In this document: positions 1 through 8,029 of the stretch, piece by piece
Layout of the letters: every line of letters begins with the position of its first letter
Position numbering within the stretch: position 1 is the first letter of the stretch
Origin: MKSF01 sp037190225
GTDB lineage: Bacteria > Bacteroidota > Bacteroidia > Chitinophagales > Chitinophagaceae
Direction of reading: 5' to 3'
Assembly: GCA_037190225.1 (NCBI GenBank)
Contig: JBBCJL010000001.1
Coordinates: 62,001-126,000, forward strand
DNA length: 64,000 nucleotides
Made by a program: the position numbers and the translations under genes
The notes under the pieces: generated by a model
What the model was told of the DNA's origin: nothing
The model's database searches: none
What the model saw: the letters and a program-made list of their open reading frames with translations, nothing else

Positions 1-113
1 AGGCTTTACAAAAAGTGAAAGCAGGTGATCAGGTTATTTTTTCTAACGTGAAAGTGCAGTGTCCGGACAACACTGTAAGACCAGGTAATCCTCTTACATT
101 TACAATCATCTAG
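1..113 (+). CDS. gldM: GldM, C-terminal fragment (gliding motility / T9SS)
   Basis: Frame 3 is open from the window edge to a TAG at 111-113 and encodes 36 residues that end in NPLTFTII. The pattern 'ALQKVKAGDQVIFSNVKVQCPD...' matches the C-terminus of GldM, the periplasmic partner of GldL in the rotary motor that drives type IX secretion and gliding. The assignment is supported by its position directly upstream of gldN, the usual gldKLMN order. Only the tail is visible, so nothing can be said about the rest of the protein. Confidence 0.75.
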   Translation, partial: ALQKVKAGDQVIFSNVKVQCPDNTVRPGNPLTFTII

Positions 114-149
114 TAACAATCATCATAATTAATTGAATAATTTTTGACT

Positions 150-1049
150 ATGAACTTAGTTTCTAAAATAATTTTTGCCACAGGTTTAGTATGTGCAGGA
201 TTTTCCCTTCAGGCGCAGACTGCAGATCCGATCGTTTCTGAAAGAAAAATATCCAGAGAAGGCTGGACGCCTTCATTGACTCCGGATGGTGTTATTAAAA
301 GATATGAGCACGTGAACCGTGTGATCGAAACGCCTACCATAAGAGAGATTGATGTAGCATGGAGACGCAGGGTCTGGAGAGCAATTGATGTGCGTCAGAA
401 AATGAACCAGGCATTTGTTTATGAAGGTGATGAGTATACCGGAGGAGGTGCCTTTATAGAGATCCTGCTGCACCTTGCCAGGAATAAGGATATTGAAGTA
501 TATCATACCGATGAGTTCAAGAGCCTGCTGAGCGGTACCGAGCTGGAAGAGAAAACTGCCGGTAGCGTGGACTCTGTTCCAGTGGAAGATCCTATTACGG
601 GAGAGATCACTTATATGGTTACCAGGACGGAATTCAATCCCCGTGCTATTACTAAATACAGGATCAAGGAAGACTGGATCATGGACCGTAACAGGGGTAA
701 GATGGTCGTGGAGATCGTTGGCCTGGCACCTGTAACAATGCTCATCAACCGTGAAACGGGTATGCCGATGGGTGAAGCAGCTATGTTCTGGGTATATTAC
801 CCGGATGCAAGGAAATTTTTAGGTCAATATGAGGTGTATAACCCGCGTAACGACCTGCAGCGTATTTCCTGGGCAGACTTTTTCGATGCAAGATATTTTG
901 ACAGCTATGTGTATAAAACATCCGCCAACAATCCTTATGGTGATGAGCTCAAGAACCAGCTTAATGATAACGGTCTGAGAATGTTACAGGAAGGAGACAG
1001 GATCATGGATGAGATATATAATAAGTCTATGGAAATGTGGGAGAACTAA
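150..1049 (+). CDS. gldN: GldN, gliding motility / T9SS component
   Basis: This encodes a 299-residue exported protein. The ATG at 150 is preferred over the in-frame TTG at 144, because the protein then begins with a standard signal peptide (about residues 1-23, ending near LQAQ). The mature part has the GldN pattern, with many Arg/Trp/Tyr residues (EVDVAWRRRVWR-like region near residue 70, 'MFWVYYPDAR', 'DFFDARYFDSYVYK'). GldN is a periplasmic protein that forms the ring under the T9SS outer-membrane complex together with GldK. The gene follows gldM by 36 bases, so the two are co-transcribed, and the transcript ends at the strong terminator at 1077-1110. This supports the presence of a working T9SS, which agrees with the four T9SS cargo proteins elsewhere in the window. 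Confidence 0.92.
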   Translation: MNLVSKIIFATGLVCAGFSLQAQTADPIVSERKISREGWTPSLTPDGVIKRYEHVNRVIETPTIREIDVAWRRRVWRAIDVRQKMNQAFVYEGDEYTGGGAFIEILLHLARNKDIEVYHTDEFKSLLSGTELEEKTAGSVDSVPVEDPITGEITYMVTRTEFNPRAITKYRIKEDWIMDRNRGKMVVEIVGLAPVTMLINRETGMPMGEAAMFWVYYPDARKFLGQYEVYNPRNDLQRISWADFFDARYFDSYVYKTSANNPYGDELKNQLNDNGLRMLQEGDRIMDEIYNKSMEMWEN

Positions 1050-1076
1050 TATCCTGACATTTGCTTAAAATACTTC

Positions 1077-1110
1077 AACCGACCGCAGCTGATTGCGGTC
1101 GGTTTTTTTT
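1077..1110 (+). terminator. Intrinsic terminator after gldN
   Basis: An 11-bp perfect stem (AACCGACCGCA / TGCGGTCGGTT) with a 6-base loop is followed directly by eight T. It closes the gld operon. Its T-tract overlaps the -7 box of the nadB promoter. Confidence 0.92.
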
Positions 1111-1117
1111 ATATTTG
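1110..1117 (+). promoter_or_regulatory. nadB promoter, -7 element TATATTTG
   Basis: The box is an exact match to the Bacteroidota -7 consensus TAnnTTTG and lies 17 bases before the nadB ATG. The -33 TTG at about 1093 is too close (14 bases), so only the -7 box is convincing. Confidence 0.5.
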
Positions 1118-1133
1118 AGATAAAATTCTGGTT

Positions 1134-2732
1134 ATGATTCAGACGGATTTTCTGGTTATCGGCTCCGGTATAGCAGGCCTTACCTATGCCGTAAAGATGG
1201 CGCAGCACAACCCGCAGGCTACCATTACGGTACTGACCAAGGCGAGTACGGAGAGCGAGACAAATACCAAATATGCGCAGGGTGGTATCGCAGTCGTCAA
1301 TAATGCCTCTGATACGTTTGAAGCGCATATAGCAGATACGCTGATAGCCGGTGACGGCCTGTGTAACCCGGAGACGGTCAACATCGTTGTTACGGAGGGG
1401 CCTGCAGCTGTTAATGATATTATTGACTGGGGTACCAATTTTGATAAATCTGATGACGGCGACTACCTGAGAGGCAAGGAAGGCGGCCATTCGGAGAGCA
1501 GGATACTGCATTACAAGGATATAACCGGCTATGAGATAGAAAGGGCGCTCCTGCTCAAGGCATCCTCCCTGCCCAATATCGTATTCCTGAACCATTATTT
1601 TGTGATTGATATCATTACCCAGCACCACCTGGGCTACCTGATCACGAAGGCTACCCGTGATACTGAATGTTATGGCGTATATGCCTTAAATATGCGTTCC
1701 GGTAAAGTAGAGAAGCTGCTGTCCCGGATGACGCTGCTGGCTTCCGGCGGAGCAGGTCAGGTGTATCGCTCTACCACGAACCCGACCATCGCTACAGGCG
1801 ATGGTATAGCTATGGTGTACAGGGCTAAAGGGCGGGTGGAAAACATGGAATTTATGCAGTTTCACCCCACGGCTTTGTTCGAGGTGGGCGTAAGCCCTTC
1901 CTTCCTGATCACGGAGGCTGTAAGGGGAGATGGCGGCATACTCCGGAATGTGAAGGGCGAGGCTTTTATGGAGCGTTATGACAGCAGGAAAGACCTGGCT
2001 CCCAGGGATATCGTGGCAAGGGCCATAGATAATGAAATGAAGATCTCCGGTACCGATCATGTATTCCTGGATTGTACCCATATGGACCGGGAACGTTTCC
2101 TGGAGCACTTTCCAAATATCTATGATAAATGCAGGTCCAAAGGTATAGATCCTTTTAAAGACTATATCCCGGTAGCTCCGGCCGCTCACTATACCTGCGG
2201 AGGGGTAAAGGTGGATAGTTACGGCAGGACTTCCATAGATAGGCTGTATGCCTGCGGCGAGTGCAGCAGCACCGGTCTTCATGGCGCCAACAGGCTCGCA
2301 TCCAACAGCCTGCTTGAAGCCATTGTTTTCGCCAATCGTTGTTACCTGGATACCCTCAGCCGTTATGAGCGTTACATTATCCGCACGGATATTCCGGACT
2401 GGAATGCCGAGGGTACCACGGAGCCTAAAGAAATGATCCTGATCACGCAATCAAGAAAAGAGCTGCAGGCCATTATGAGCGACTATGTAGGTATTGTAAG
2501 GAATAATATAAGGCTGGAACGCGCCTCCAGGCGTATAGACCTCCTGCATGAGGAAACAGAGGCCTTATTTGATAAAACGATCATTTCGCCCCAGCTGGGT
2601 GAATTACGCAATCTGATCACCTGCGCTTACCTGGTGGTTAAAGGCGCGCAGCTGCGCAGGGAAAGCAGGGGATTGAATTATAATACGGATTACCCGCATC
2701 ACAGTCCGCGGGTTGAAAATATTATCTTATAG
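1134..2732 (+). CDS. nadB: L-aspartate oxidase NadB
   Basis: This encodes 532 residues, the normal length for NadB. The enzyme oxidises L-aspartate to iminoaspartate with FAD, the first step of de novo NAD synthesis in the cytosol. The sequence shows the N-terminal dinucleotide-binding motif (VIGSGIAGLTYA, residues 8-19), the flavin-contact segments 'TKYAQGGIAVV' and 'SESRILHYKDITG', the substrate-loop region 'MQFHPTAL', the active-site part 'APAAHYTCGGVKVD' and 'GECSSTGLHGANRLASNSLLEA', and the helical C-terminal domain. nadA and nadC are not adjacent. It probably has its own promoter (box at 1110-1117), because a terminator separates it from gldN. The assignment is secure. Confidence 0.96.
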   Translation: MIQTDFLVIGSGIAGLTYAVKMAQHNPQATITVLTKASTESETNTKYAQGGIAVVNNASDTFEAHIADTLIAGDGLCNPETVNIVVTEGPAAVNDIIDWGTNFDKSDDGDYLRGKEGGHSESRILHYKDITGYEIERALLLKASSLPNIVFLNHYFVIDIITQHHLGYLITKATRDTECYGVYALNMRSGKVEKLLSRMTLLASGGAGQVYRSTTNPTIATGDGIAMVYRAKGRVENMEFMQFHPTALFEVGVSPSFLITEAVRGDGGILRNVKGEAFMERYDSRKDLAPRDIVARAIDNEMKISGTDHVFLDCTHMDRERFLEHFPNIYDKCRSKGIDPFKDYIPVAPAAHYTCGGVKVDSYGRTSIDRLYACGECSSTGLHGANRLASNSLLEAIVFANRCYLDTLSRYERYIIRTDIPDWNAEGTTEPKEMILITQSRKELQAIMSDYVGIVRNNIRLERASRRIDLLHEETEALFDKTIISPQLGELRNLITCAYLVVKGAQLRRESRGLNYNTDYPHHSPRVENIIL

Positions 2733-2750
2733 CAGGCTTGCTGCCGTCTG

Positions 2751-2816
2751 AAAAAAAAGTTGCATCCGGGGATTACCGCTATAGTCAGTGACTGAACGGT
2801 ATCCGCAGGATGCAAC
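2751..2816 (-). terminator. Intrinsic terminator of the HU gene
   Basis: Read on the minus strand, a 9-bp stem (GTTGCATCC / GGATGCAAC) continues into an imperfect CGGTATCC / GGATTACCG stem, and eight T follow at 2758-2751. It lies downstream of the HU gene. nadB converges on it from the other side. Confidence 0.8.
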
Positions 2817-2867
2817 AGGCGGTTCTTTCCAGGACTGTAATTGGAAAATTAGCCCTTATTTCCGCGC

Positions 2868-3164
2868 TTACTTTTTGCTTTTCTTCTTAGGCTTGTCAAC
2901 AGCTTCTTTTAAGGCTTTACCTGCAGTAAATTTAGGTAATTTCTTGGCAGCGATTTTCAGTGCTTCGCCTGTCTGGGGATTACGCCCTGTACGTGCAGAT
3001 CTCTCGCTGATTCCGAAAGTTCCGAATCCGATTAATGTTACAGGTTCACCATTAGCTAAAGAGTGAGAAATAGCTCCTGTAACGCTGTTGATTGCTTGTT
3101 CTGCAATAGCCTGGCTGATGCCACACTCGCTTGCAACGTGTTTGATTAAATCTGCTTTGTTCAT
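2868..3164 (-). CDS. HU-family DNA-binding protein
   Basis: This encodes a 98-residue histone-like protein. Residues 1-47 are the helical dimerisation part (MNKADLIKHVAS...). They are followed by the diagnostic beta segment 'GFGTFGISERSARTGRNPQTGE' with the DNA-intercalating loop Arg-Asn-Pro, and then 'KIAAKKLPKFTAGKALKEAV'. A Lys-rich tail (PKKKSKK) extends the protein slightly beyond the usual 90 residues. HU dimers bend and compact DNA in the nucleoid. The gene is monocistronic, with its terminator at 2751-2816. The adenine-rich stretch upstream contains TACCTTTA, a near match to the -7 box. Confidence 0.95.
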   Translation of the reverse strand: MNKADLIKHVASECGISQAIAEQAINSVTGAISHSLANGEPVTLIGFGTFGISERSARTGRNPQTGEALKIAAKKLPKFTAGKALKEAVDKPKKKSKK

Positions 3165-3725
3165 TTGAAATTAATTTTTGGAAATAAAGGTATGAAAAAG
3201 GAACATTGAAAGTTATGATAAAGAAAAAAATATAGTAAAAAAATCTTTACAATCCCCTGAGGCAGGCATTTTTAAGGGTCTACATCGTTGTATTACGGTA
3301 AAGGTAGGGTAAAAATACTGTAATACAGCATCTCCTGTGCTGCTATGCTCCTTTTATTCTGGTATTATTTCCCCCCTTTTCTTTCCCGGCCTTAGTCCCG
3401 TTTTGAGCAAGTAAATCAACAAAAGACGGGATATGCCTATGTGTACAGGACTGATATACACAGGAGCGCTTTTCCGGCCTGCTATTGGCAACAGGTGTTA
3501 TAGGGACCGTTATACGGGATAAGGATAAAGGAATATCCGTAGCGGGATGCAGGCAGTAAGCAACAGCACAATGCCATACGACACAGGAAGGATCGTGATT
3601 GAACGTTTTGAAAGCATGCGGCATTCCGGAAGATTCTTATCATAGTTATCGTCCCTGATAGGCTTTAAAGGCTGCATTTCGCAGCCTTTCTTCAAAAAGA
3701 TATTGTTCAATTAAAAACCATATTT
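3165..3725. other. Intergenic region without a convincing gene
   Basis: This region separates the divergent HU and small-lipoprotein genes. It holds an imperfect hairpin at 3289-3327 (TGTATTAC...GTAATACA, with a second GTA/TAC block inside) and the terminator-like hairpin at 3667-3689. The short open frames here lack recognisable protein features. The plus-strand hairpin could end a small RNA, but I see no clear promoter for one. Confidence 0.4.
3667..3690 (+). terminator. Terminator-like hairpin upstream of the small lipoprotein
   Basis: A 9-bp perfect stem (AAAGGCTGC / GCAGCCTTT) has a 5-base loop and a short T-rich trail. No annotated plus-strand gene lies upstream, so it is either a leader hairpin of the following gene or the end of an unseen small transcript. 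Confidence 0.45.
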
Positions 3726-3959
3726 ATGAAAATCGGATTAAATAAGGCGATAACGCTGATCGGGCTGCTCATCGCTACTATAGCGGTAACAGGCTGCCGG
3801 GATGGTAACAAGGAAAACGATGAGAACCGGAACATGGATTATGATGATAAGGCCCGCGCTCCGGATAATACGGATAAGATGGTCCCTCATCCTTATGATA
3901 CGGCTGGCCGTATGTATCAGGACAGCGCTGCTACGGCTGATTCCATGCGAAAAAGATAA
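3726..3959 (+). CDS. Small hydrophilic lipoprotein
   Basis: This is a 77-residue protein of unknown function. It has a lipoprotein signal peptide with lipobox VTGC (Cys at about residue 24), which predicts lipid anchoring after signal peptidase II cleavage. The mature part is short, polar and rich in Asp, Asn and Lys, with a 'DYDDKARAPDNTDKMVPHPYDT' type of sequence and no Cys other than the anchor. It resembles the many small, fast-evolving lipoproteins of Chitinophagaceae. It lies beside another low-complexity hydrophilic gene (4133-4414), and both could be stress-related, but that is a guess from composition only. Confidence 0.6.
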   Translation: MKIGLNKAITLIGLLIATIAVTGCRDGNKENDENRNMDYDDKARAPDNTDKMVPHPYDTAGRMYQDSAATADSMRKR

Positions 3960-4132
3960 CCGGGGTAGCCTGCGAAGAGCTCGCTGATATTTTCCCCGCT
4001 GTGCCCCGTTTTGGGGAATATTTTACACAATTTTCAGATTGCCATGCTTATAAATAGCTGATTATTAATGAGCGCCTGATTTGGCCTGTAATTGGATATA
4101 TTATAGTTAGCAACACTTAAGTAAAACAGCTT

Positions 4133-4414
4133 ATGATAAATAAAGATCAGAATAATACAGGGGATAAGGAACAGCAAAAGCGCCCTGAAGAAACTACCAA
4201 AGTGATGCCTGATAAGGAGCACAGAACAATTGTACCGTCCGGAGAGGACGATGAAAATGAAACGGCACCTGTAGTTAAGGAAATGCCTGATAAAGATCAA
4301 AAGACCATTACGCCTCCTGATGAGGCAAAAGAAAATGATGAAAAATCATATGTAGAAAAAAGTGTCAGAAAAGATACCAGCAATCCGAGCAGACAAATAA
4401 AGGAAGATGAATAA
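4133..4414 (+). CDS. Acidic, repeat-containing disordered protein
   Basis: This encodes 93 residues with no signal peptide and almost no hydrophobic residues. An internal duplication is visible: 'MPDKEHRTIVPSGEDDENE' is followed about 25 residues later by 'MPDKDQKTITPPDEAKENDE'. The rest is Glu, Asp, Lys and Asn. Such composition is typical of intrinsically disordered stress or desiccation proteins, but I recognise no family. The ATG at 4133 gives the full repeat. The neighbouring small lipoprotein at 3726 is similarly hydrophilic. Confidence 0.55.
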   Translation: MINKDQNNTGDKEQQKRPEETTKVMPDKEHRTIVPSGEDDENETAPVVKEMPDKDQKTITPPDEAKENDEKSYVEKSVRKDTSNPSRQIKEDE

Positions 4415-4542
4415 CTGCTGATAATGTAGTATAATTAAGGAATAAAACGACATAATACCAATAGTCATAAAATGACTGAAGAAGATATTTGAAGCAACTA
4501 AAAAAGATCAAGGTTTATTACTGATATTAAATTGATTATTAC

Positions 4543-4717
4543 AAACCTCCATAGATTGCGATAAAATGCCGGAATTCCGGTAATAACAGCAAGAGATACT
4601 TGCCTTCGTCAAGGCAGAAAGCATTGTAACATTACAATAGCAATCATAAAAAAAGCGTCTCTTTTATACTGAAATATAATGTTCAGTTTTTATCGTTAGT
4701 CTGATGGAGGTTTTTTT
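4543..4717 (+). ncRNA. Candidate structured small RNA, family not recognised
   Basis: A set of helices nests without conflict. The outer stem is 4543-4555 with 4700-4713 (AAACCTCCATAGA against TCT-G-ATGGAGGTTT, with one bulged G). Next comes an 8-bp stem, 4559-4566 with 4688-4695 (CGATAAAA / TTTTATCG). Inside are a hairpin CCGG-AATT-CCGG (4569-4580), a stem AAGAGA / TCTCTT (4591-4596 with 4658-4663) that encloses hairpins TGCCTT / AAGGCA (4601-4616) and ATTGT / ACAAT (4623-4638), and a final hairpin ACTGAA / TTCAGT (4668-4687). Seven T (4711-4717) at the 3' end of the outer stem fix the plus strand. Size and a closed outer stem recall 6S RNA, but no diagnostic sequence allows that name. Confidence 0.5.
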
Positions 4718-4821
4718 ATTGAATATCCCCTATATTATTCCTTCCCCTATAGAATGCAAAACAGTGCAGGATCAGCAGAACTGTCCGGGGTCTCCGGAAC
4801 AGACTGCTGCAACTGCTTTTG

Positions 4822-5070
4822 CTATTTTCCCAGCTTATTAATTTGTATATGCATGCCCTTGAGACCGGAAAGTAGCTTGCTCTCAGCATTAAGGAGGTTA
4901 AAATACCCTGACTTCAATAAAGCGCTGCGGTTTCCACTCCTGATTTTGACCGCAGGAAGGAATTTCCTGTAAGCTACAAATCCTATATACTGTTTTCTGT
5001 AATCATCATCAGGACCCGGGCAGATAATCCTGGCCTTGCCCTGCCCGGTAAATATGATCCGGCTCGTCAT
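4822..5070 (-). CDS. Small basic hypothetical protein downstream of Ku
   Basis: This is an open frame of 82 residues that starts 58 bases after the Ku stop codon on the same strand. The sequence is basic (MTSRIIFTGQGKARIICPG..., '...YRKFLPAVKIRSGNRSALLKSG...') and its composition looks protein-like, but I recognise no family and see no signal peptide. It could be co-transcribed with Ku. It may also be a chance ORF, since a plus-strand frame overlaps it. Low confidence. Confidence 0.3.
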   Translation of the reverse strand: MTSRIIFTGQGKARIICPGPDDDYRKQYIGFVAYRKFLPAVKIRSGNRSALLKSGYFNLLNAESKLLSGLKGMHIQINKLGK

Positions 5071-5128
5071 ACCGGAGTTGACAGACGCGGCTTAGGCAGG
5101 TAGTATGCTGCTGCCGGCGCTGGTAGTA

Positions 5129-5881
5129 TTATGCCAGGCTGGCTTTCAGCTGCTCCAGGAGATCCACAGACTTTGTTTTGGCTACCTGCAGCTTCCTGAC
5201 CGTAGGGCGTTTACCCCGCGCTTTGGCTCTTATGAGCTTCATAAGCTCTTTGCTGTATTCATCCTTATAATCTTCAATATTGAAGTCCCCGCTATGCCTT
5301 TTGATCAGCGCTACAGCCATATCCATCTCCTGCCTGGAGATACGGGATAAGGCCGGCTGTATGGTGTCCACAGGGCGGATCTCCTCATGGAACCGGAGCT
5401 TGTTGAGCAGCAGGATATTCTGGTAGGGCCTGATCACCGCAAGGCTTTCCGCGCTTCTCATAACAAAGGTGGATAAGGCTGCCTTTCTGGTTTTTATCAG
5501 GGCTGATAGTAATAAGGAATAGGCTTTTTCCCCGCCTTTTTGCGGCAGCAGGTAATAGGGCGCTTCAAAATATACACTGTCTATATCACTCTCGTCCACG
5601 AAAGACTGCAGGTTGATCAGCTTGGTCTTTTCGGGACTGGCCTCTTCAAAGTCCGTATCTTCCAGCACTATATACCTGTCTTTCAGGTAATGCGCCTTGA
5701 CAATGTCGTCCCAATCCACTTCCTTTCCCGTCTTCTCATTGACCCGTTTATAGCGGATCCTTGCAAGGGATTTTCTTTCCAGCAGATCAAAATCAGGGCG
5801 GACGTCCTGTACGGCGCTGTATATTTTCACAGGGATATTAACGAGTCCGAAGCCTATTGCGCCTGTCCAGATAGCTTTCAT
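5129..5881 (-). CDS. ku: Non-homologous end joining protein Ku
   Basis: This encodes 250 residues with the bacterial Ku core: start MKAIWTGAIGFGLVNIPVK, then 'DFDLLERKSLARIRYKRVNEKTGKEV', 'YIVLEDTDFE', 'IDSVYFEAPYYLLP' and 'YSLLLSALIKTRKAALSTFVMRS', ending in 'KSVDLLEQLKASLA'. Ku forms a homodimeric ring that threads onto double-strand DNA ends and recruits the ligase LigD. The length is close to the 250-290 residues usual for the family, with only a short basic tail. No ligD is in the window, although the two genes are often neighbours. The surrounding genes (KTSC protein, DnaQ/GIY-YIG fusion) suggest a loose DNA-repair neighbourhood. Confidence 0.94.
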   Translation of the reverse strand: MKAIWTGAIGFGLVNIPVKIYSAVQDVRPDFDLLERKSLARIRYKRVNEKTGKEVDWDDIVKAHYLKDRYIVLEDTDFEEASPEKTKLINLQSFVDESDIDSVYFEAPYYLLPQKGGEKAYSLLLSALIKTRKAALSTFVMRSAESLAVIRPYQNILLLNKLRFHEEIRPVDTIQPALSRISRQEMDMAVALIKRHSGDFNIEDYKDEYSKELMKLIRAKARGKRPTVRKLQVAKTKSVDLLEQLKASLA

Positions 5882-6177
5882 AATTATCAGTTTTTAGTTG
5901 TTCGGTTGCTGCCCGGTAATGCGATCCCGGCAGCATAATATTGTGACCATTTTCACACCTTATTTCCCGGTTATGGTCTTATGAATAAACATATGAGCGT
6001 TTAAAATGTTAGACCGGTAGCGTTATTTCCCGGAGCAGGCCCCCGGTGCAACGGTATGCCGGTATTCCGGGCCTGCTTTGATAAACAAGACCCATAGCTT
6101 ATCGGAAACCATATAAGGAGCTGTATGCCGCTCAGTAGCTGTCTCCTGGCCTGTTTTACAAAATTATCCTGTGCTTT

Positions 6178-6375
6178 ATGCCTTCTTCCGTCATTAAATA
6201 TCTCCATTACCGTGACGACCGCCGTGTGCTCCGGGTTGGCTACCAGTCCGGCGCTGTGTATGACTATCTGGAAGTGCCGGAAGAGGTGTACCTGTCTATG
6301 AAAGCGGCTTTTTCAAAGGGCACCTTTCTTAACCGGCATATCAAGGGGAAATATAAGTTCAGGAAGATAGCCTGA
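6178..6375 (+). CDS. KTSC domain-containing protein
   Basis: This is a 65-residue single-domain protein. The whole sequence follows the KTSC pattern: 'SSVIKYLHYRDDRRVLRVGYQSGAVYDY' (strands with the GxxYxY motif), 'VPEEVYLSMKAAFSKGTFLN' and 'HIKGKYKFRKI'. KTSC is a small domain, also found at the C-terminus of some lysyl-tRNA synthetases, and has no firmly established activity. The gene stands alone between divergently and convergently placed neighbours, with Ku nearby. Start at the ATG at 6178. Confidence 0.85.
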   Translation: MPSSVIKYLHYRDDRRVLRVGYQSGAVYDYLEVPEEVYLSMKAAFSKGTFLNRHIKGKYKFRKIA

Positions 6376-6468
6376 GGTACACGGCTCTTTCAGCGGTTAA
6401 AAATGGCCGGTCACGAGTGGTGGCCGGCCCGTCAGGCAGAATTATGCTGCTGTTGTTTCCAGATGTTG

Positions 6469-7866
6469 TCAACTGGCGAATTTAGGAATGATGCTCAGCA
6501 ATTTTTTGTAATAGCTGATCTTATTATACAAGGTCTTCCGGTTGATGTTAAGCCGGTTAGCGGTCCTTGTCTTGTTGTATTTTTCTTCTTTAAGCACCTT
6601 CTGGATGGTTTCATATTCGGCCTGGATGCTTTGGAACTTCAAATCTTCCAGGAAACCGTATTCTGAGGTGTCAGGTCTTTCATCGTGGTGTACTCCTAAA
6701 TCTTGAGCTGTCATTTTATTTATAAATTCAATGGATAAACAGGATGGTGTAATAAGATCTTTGGCGAGCAGGCAGCCTCTTCTGATAATGTTCTTAAGCT
6801 CCCTTATATTGCCCGGCCAGTGATATGCTGAAAATTGCTTGAGCAGGGAAGGTTCTACCCCTTGTATCTGTTTGTTAAGATCACGGTTGGCTTCCCGGAT
6901 GAAAAAATCAATGAATAAAGGCAGATCTTCCATTCTTTCCCGTAAAGGAGGGATATTGATCTCAAATTCGTTCAGGCGGTAAAAGAGATCTTCCCTGAAC
7001 TTACCTTTCTTAACGGCTTCTGCCAGGTTTTCGTTGGATGCCACTATGATCCTGACGTTCACATCGATCTCTTTATTGCTGCCGACCCTTCTTATCTTTT
7101 TCTCCTCTATGGCCCTGAGCAGCAATATCTGTACGCCGTAATCAAGATTGCCGATCTCATCCAGGAACAGGGTACCGTTGTTAGCCTGCTCGAACGCTCC
7201 GACCTTATCTTCCGTGGCGCTGGTGAAGCTGCCTTTCTGGTGTCCGAACAGCTCGCTTGCGGCCAGCTCTTTGCTGAGACATCCGCAGTCTACCGCTACA
7301 AAGGGCTTGTCTTTATAGACCCCTGCGCTTAACCGCCTGGCTACAGATTCTTTTCCTGTGCCTGTTTCTCCGTAGACTACCACCTTGAAATTGGTATCAG
7401 CTACCATATCTATCTGCCGGAACATGTGCTCAGCTGCTTTGCTGGTAGCTTTCAGGAACTTTGGCGTGGCCGGCTGCCGCTTGCCGGCTTTCTTATGGTC
7501 AGCGGCATCTCTGACTGTCTGACGGATATTTTCAATAATGGCTTCCAGGGCGAAGGGTTTGGAATAGCAATTCTCGGCACCTTCCTTTACCAGGGTGATA
7601 GCTTCCTGCACGCTGAATTTATCGGCGAGGAAAAATACGGGTATGTATCCGTTGACCTGCTGTATAGCCTTAATGATCTTTTTAGGGCATTTCTCTGACA
7701 GAAGCGGCGTATATACAGCAACGGCATCAAACATCCCTTCAGCTATGTAGTTAAGGCTTTCCCGGAAATCAGCCATAACGGTAGTCTGCAAAAGAGGGTC
7801 CCGGATACTGCCGCGAAGCACTCTTGCAAAGAGAGGGTCATCACATAATACTAATAATTGTTTCAT
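6469..7866 (-). CDS. Sigma-54-type activator with degenerate receiver and altered GAFTGA loop
   Basis: This encodes 465 residues from the ATG at 7866 (an in-frame TTG at 7875 is a weaker start). The domain order is that of NtrC-type enhancer-binding proteins. A receiver-like domain (about 1-125) keeps two acidic residues at 9-10 and the Lys of 'SKP', but has Tyr52 where the phosphorylated Asp should be. The AAA+ domain (about 140-375) has Walker A GETGTGK (166-172) and Walker B LFLDE (233-237). The C-terminal Fis-type helix-turn-helix includes 'NKTRTANRLNINRKTLYNK'. The loop that contacts sigma-54 normally reads GAFTGA and here reads GSFTSA (212-217). The receiver is therefore unlikely to be switched by phosphorylation. 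No kinase and no sigma-54 gene are adjacent, so target genes are unknown. Confidence 0.9.
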   Translation of the reverse strand: MKQLLVLCDDPLFARVLRGSIRDPLLQTTVMADFRESLNYIAEGMFDAVAVYTPLLSEKCPKKIIKAIQQVNGYIPVFFLADKFSVQEAITLVKEGAENCYSKPFALEAIIENIRQTVRDAADHKKAGKRQPATPKFLKATSKAAEHMFRQIDMVADTNFKVVVYGETGTGKESVARRLSAGVYKDKPFVAVDCGCLSKELAASELFGHQKGSFTSATEDKVGAFEQANNGTLFLDEIGNLDYGVQILLLRAIEEKKIRRVGSNKEIDVNVRIIVASNENLAEAVKKGKFREDLFYRLNEFEINIPPLRERMEDLPLFIDFFIREANRDLNKQIQGVEPSLLKQFSAYHWPGNIRELKNIIRRGCLLAKDLITPSCLSIEFINKMTAQDLGVHHDERPDTSEYGFLEDLKFQSIQAEYETIQKVLKEEKYNKTRTANRLNINRKTLYNKISYYKKLLSIIPKFAS

Positions 7867-8029
7867 GTCGGTCAAGGTTTATTGGGTGTCCGATTCTAAC
7901 AATCCGTATTTTGAAAGGTTGATGCCGGAATGGAATTTAAACTTTTCTTATCTTATTACCCCGATTTGATATATTAAAAAAAATACGCCGGATATGGGGG
8001 CCGGGTGTCAGGGAAGTCAGCGGTCAATA

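Noticed and set aside
1065..2450. Long antisense ORFs opposite nadB and other well-identified genes
   Set aside because: They mirror the codon structure of the true genes, lack start-site signals and encode His/Arg/Gln-rich sequences typical of antisense frames.
4543..4717. Retron or IS-type reading of the inverted-repeat-flanked 175-base element
   Set aside because: No reverse transcriptase or transposase gene is adjacent, and the interior forms a full set of nested helices that fits an RNA better than a simple mobile element.
4754..4972. 72-residue plus-strand ORF
   Set aside because: It overlaps a slightly better minus-strand frame and its Ser/Cys/Phe-rich start does not look like a gene or a proper signal peptide.
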